Shown here: piece after piece, positions 61,649-64,000 of the stretch
Layout of the letters: each line of letters opens with the position of its first letter
Numbering within the stretch: position 1 is the first letter of the stretch
Assembly: GCF_910588715.1 (NCBI RefSeq)
Contig: NZ_CAJURG010000001.1
Span: 124,001-188,000, forward strand
Direction of reading: 5' to 3'
DNA length: 64,000 bases
Source of the DNA: an uncultured Clostridium sp.
GTDB taxonomy: Bacteria; Bacillota; Clostridia; Clostridiales; Clostridiaceae
Translations under genes and position numbers: made by a program
The notes under the pieces: model-generated
Seen by the model: only the letters and a program-made list of their open reading frames with translations
What the model was told of the DNA's origin: nothing
Database searches by the model: none

Positions 61649-63037
61649 ATGGTAAAAAGTGAATTAATTAAAAATATAGACATTTCAGTAGTAAGAAAGA
61701 TAAGTGAACAAAAGGCAAAAAAGATAAGGTCTTTTCCTTTTAAGGAAAATAAAACAGATATTTATATTTATGCAACTAGTAATAAGAAAATAGTATTAGA
61801 TGAATTTGAATTTATATTTAGAAAAAATGTTGAAGTAGTATTAATAAGTGAGGAGGAGTTTGATTATTTATTTAAAATTGTTTATCTAGGAAATAGAAAA
61901 GATGCTGATTATGAGGTTATTAAAGAAGCTATAAATTTAAAAGCTTCTGATATACATTTTGAGCCACATAAGGATTCTGTATTAGTTAGGTTTAGAATTG
62001 ATGGATTATTAAGAAGTATGTATGTATTTGATAATAAGGAATATATACCTATTTTATCAAAAATTAAAATAAATTCAAATTTAGATATAACTGAAAAAAG
62101 AAAACCACAAGATGGAAAAATAATTTTTAACTACGGTGAAAGAGATTATGATTTACGTATATCTGTAATACCAATTGTATATGGAGAAAAACTAGTTATA
62201 AGAATTTTATATGGAAATGTATTTAATTATTCTATAGATAAACTAAATTTAACTGATAATCAAAAAAGAAAACTAAAGTATATAATGAATGTTAATACTG
62301 GATTAACAATTATAAATGGTCCAACAGGCTCAGGAAAGTCTACAACTCTTTATTGTATTCTAAATGACTTAAACAAAGATGAGGTAAATATATCTAGTTT
62401 AGAAGATCCAATTGAAGCAGTTATTCCAGGAGTAAATCAGATGAGTTTAAATAATACACTCAATATTGATTTTGCAGAAGGTCTTAGAAGCTTATTAAGG
62501 CAAGATCCTGATATAGTAATGTTAGGTGAAATTAGAGATGAAGAAAGTGCAGAGATAGCAGTAAGGGCATCATTAACTGGACACAAGGTTTATTCTACTA
62601 TTCATACACGTGATCCAAGAGAAGTTTATTTTAGATTAGAAGATATGGGAGTAGAAAATTATTTAATAAGAGATTCTTTGGTTGGAATAATATCTCAAAG
62701 GCTTATTAGATTATTGTGTAATAAGTGTAAAAGTAAAGTAGGAGAAAAAGTTGTAGATAAAGAAAATATAGATATTTTTAAAAAGTGTGGATGTACGGAA
62801 TGTAATTATACAGGATATTCTGGAAGAGCATTAATAGCTGCTATACATGTAATTGACAAGGATATGAAAAATAAAATTAAAAATATTTATAATGATACAC
62901 AAATGTTATCTAATACAGAAATGATAGAAAATTTAAACGATTTATTAAAAAAAGGATATATATCTATAGAAGATTATGAAAATTTTATTGAAATGGAGGG
63001 AATTGATGATATCTATAAAAAAGAAAGCAAGTTATAA
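61649..63037 (+). CDS. pilB: GspE/PilB-family ATPase (type IV pilus or type II secretion)
   Basis: 462 aa. A short N-terminal region of about 85 residues (full PilB has a longer MshEN part) precedes the hexameric ATPase. INLKASDIHFEPHKDSVLVR is the N2 signature. Walker A is GPTGSGKST (224-232), the Asp box SLEDPIEAVIPGVNQ, Walker B RQDPDIVMLGEIRDEESAEI, and the His box TIHTRD. A zinc-ribbon-like Cys set near the C-terminus (CNKCKSKVG then CGCTECNYTG) is present. GGTGGTGAG precedes the ATG. It powers pilus/pseudopilus assembly with the membrane partner next door, whose start it overlaps by 32 nt. Confidence 0.9.
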   Translation: MVKSELIKNIDISVVRKISEQKAKKIRSFPFKENKTDIYIYATSNKKIVLDEFEFIFRKNVEVVLISEEEFDYLFKIVYLGNRKDADYEVIKEAINLKASDIHFEPHKDSVLVRFRIDGLLRSMYVFDNKEYIPILSKIKINSNLDITEKRKPQDGKIIFNYGERDYDLRISVIPIVYGEKLVIRILYGNVFNYSIDKLNLTDNQKRKLKYIMNVNTGLTIINGPTGSGKSTTLYCILNDLNKDEVNISSLEDPIEAVIPGVNQMSLNNTLNIDFAEGLRSLLRQDPDIVMLGEIRDEESAEIAVRASLTGHKVYSTIHTRDPREVYFRLEDMGVENYLIRDSLVGIISQRLIRLLCNKCKSKVGEKVVDKENIDIFKKCGCTECNYTGYSGRALIAAIHVIDKDMKNKIKNIYNDTQMLSNTEMIENLNDLLKKGYISIEDYENFIEMEGIDDIYKKESKL

Positions 63038-64000
63038 AGATTTATCTATTATTGCAGGGAATATAGGAAAATTATATGATGAAGGAATTTCACTATTAAA
63101 CATATTAAACTTAATTGATGAGTTACCCTTAAAAAGGGAATATAAAGTATTATTAAAGCAAATGGAAAAAGTTATTAAAGAGGGTGGTAGTTTAAGTGAT
63201 GGATTTAAAAGTGGAGGAGAACTTATTCCAAGCTTTTTTAGTTCTATGGTAAATATAGGAGAAATAACTGGAAAAATAGTTTATGTATTAAAGGGTTTAG
63301 AAACATTTTATGATAAATTGTATAATGTTAAAAAATCTATTATAAATGCAATAACATATCCTTTATTTTTACTAGCAGCATTATTTCTTTTAGGTATCTT
63401 TGTTATATTTTTCTTTATACCAAGTATAAGCGAAATTTATTTAGCAATGGGGAAGGATATACCTCTAATATATGTAAATATAATAACGCTTAAAGAAAGT
63501 TTTTTTAATAATCCTATAATAGTAACAATACAACTAAGTATTGTGTTTATAATACTTCCGTATTTCATTATTAAAAACTTTTTTAAAAAGCATATAGATA
63601 AATTAGTAGAAAAAATACCAATGTATAATCTAATTAATGAATATATATCTATAGTTTTAATGTCTGTGGTAATTAATAGTGGAATTAATATTGCTATAGG
63701 ACTTGAGTATTGTTGTGAAGGTGAATTTGGAAAAGGAATAAATAAAAGTATTAAAAAAATAAATAGTGATATTACAAATGGAATGATGTTATCCAAAGCA
63801 ATGAGTGAAGTTAGAATGTTTTCTAAATATACATTAGCACATGTGAAGCTTGGAGAGGAAAGTGGTTCATTAGATAAAAGATTTCAACTGTTAGAAGAAG
63901 AGATTTTTAAAATTTTAACTATAAAGATAAATAGTTTAACTAAAACTATACAACCATTTTTAATATTATTTATAGGAATTATAATAGTAGTTTTTATTAT
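63006..64000 (+). CDS. pilC: GspF/PilC-family inner-membrane platform protein (3' end cut off)
   Basis: The frame opens at ATG 63006 with GGAGGG 5 nt upstream and stays open to the window edge (331 codons), so the 3' end is missing. The N-terminal cytoplasmic domain has IAGNIGKLYDEGISLLNILN and SFFSSMVNIGEITGKI. A membrane segment (YPLFLLAALFLLGIFVIFFF) follows, then a second F domain after LSIVFIILPYFIIKN with GSLDKRFQLLEEEI. The two-domain T2SF architecture matches PilC/ComGB. The start overlaps pilB, so the two are co-translated. Confidence 0.9.
   Translation, partial: MISIKKKASYKDLSIIAGNIGKLYDEGISLLNILNLIDELPLKREYKVLLKQMEKVIKEGGSLSDGFKSGGELIPSFFSSMVNIGEITGKIVYVLKGLETFYDKLYNVKKSIINAITYPLFLLAALFLLGIFVIFFFIPSISEIYLAMGKDIPLIYVNIITLKESFFNNPIIVTIQLSIVFIILPYFIIKNFFKKHIDKLVEKIPMYNLINEYISIVLMSVVINSGINIAIGLEYCCEGEFGKGINKSIKKINSDITNGMMLSKAMSEVRMFSKYTLAHVKLGEESGSLDKRFQLLEEEIFKILTIKINSLTKTIQPFLILFIGIIIVVFI

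Noticed and set aside
63437..63796. Minus-strand 119-aa hydrophobic frame
   Set aside because: It is the reverse shadow of pilC membrane helices, and pilC has family motifs and a proper start.
1..64000. CRISPR arrays, insertion sequences, tRNA or rRNA genes
   Set aside because: No regular repeat-spacer pattern, transposase-like gene, or tRNA/rRNA signature was seen on either strand.

Overview
The window looks like a chromosomal segment of a Clostridium sensu stricto species (cluster I, low-GC, endospore-forming Firmicute). The evidence is the very A+T-rich sequence with A/T-ending codons, strong AGGAGG-type ribosome binding sites, U-tract hairpin terminators, sporulation genes (spoVD, spoVE, pdaA, a ymxH-type gene), a glmS ribozyme, NfnAB-type bifurcating transhydrogenase and clostridial-type butanol/alcohol dehydrogenase. 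Most genes lie on the + strand. No tRNA, rRNA, insertion sequence, prophage or CRISPR array was seen.

Layout. 1-5344: tail of a DHH phosphoesterase, an Fe-dependent alcohol dehydrogenase, nfnA-nfnB and an aminotransferase. 5427-12957: the classic nus-inf operon (rimP-nusA-rnpM-ylxQ-infB-rbfA-nrnA-truB-ribF) behind a promoter and two leader hairpins. 13124-18754: rpsO, pnp, an M16 peptidase, a YmxH-type protein and aspartokinase, the same order as in Bacillus. 18891-20571: small genes (HesB-like, DUF2383, a lipoprotein). 20590-22892, minus strand: a DUF5685 protein, a J-domain-like protein that has lost HPD, and a cysteine-rich TPR-like protein. The last two are visible paralogs that have each kept a different end of the ancestral protein; this is the most unusual module in the window. 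23005-29946: an ArsC/Spx-like protein, a SWIM-SNF2 helicase, glmS with its ribozyme (minus strand) and the L25/Ctc gene. 30078-38387: phosphoglucomutase, a TPR protein, a TagA-type glycosyltransferase, a MurJ-type flippase, two glycosyltransferases and a cyclodeaminase, probably a surface-glycan locus. 38469-41393: pdaA (minus), an APH(3')-like kinase and ychF.

41819-54952 is a reduced division and cell-wall (dcw) region: rsmH, ftsL, spoVD, murF, mraY, spoVE/ftsW, ftsQ, DUF881-sbp-DUF881, yggS, sepF, yggT, ylmH, divIVA. There is no mraZ, murE, murD, murG, ftsA or ftsZ at the places where other Firmicutes carry them. yggS has no ATG, GTG or TTG upstream of its PLP lysine and appears to start at ATT; yggT has a near-perfect ribosome binding site placed for an ATA codon. 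55021-61460 holds rluD, pyrR, an rlmL-type methyltransferase, rqcH (minus), dapF and a lipoprotein. The window ends in a pilB-pilC (type IV pilus or type II secretion) pair, the second gene cut off by the window edge.

The genes are mostly housekeeping: translation initiation and ribosome maturation, RNA turnover (PNPase, NrnA), ribosome rescue (RqcH), peptidoglycan precursor and septum/spore-wall synthesis, amino-sugar supply (GlmS), lysine/diaminopimelate synthesis (aspartokinase, DapF) and NADPH balance (NfnAB with an alcohol dehydrogenase). The accessory content is the J-like/Cys-rich cluster, the glycan cluster, the APH(3')-like gene and the pilus genes.
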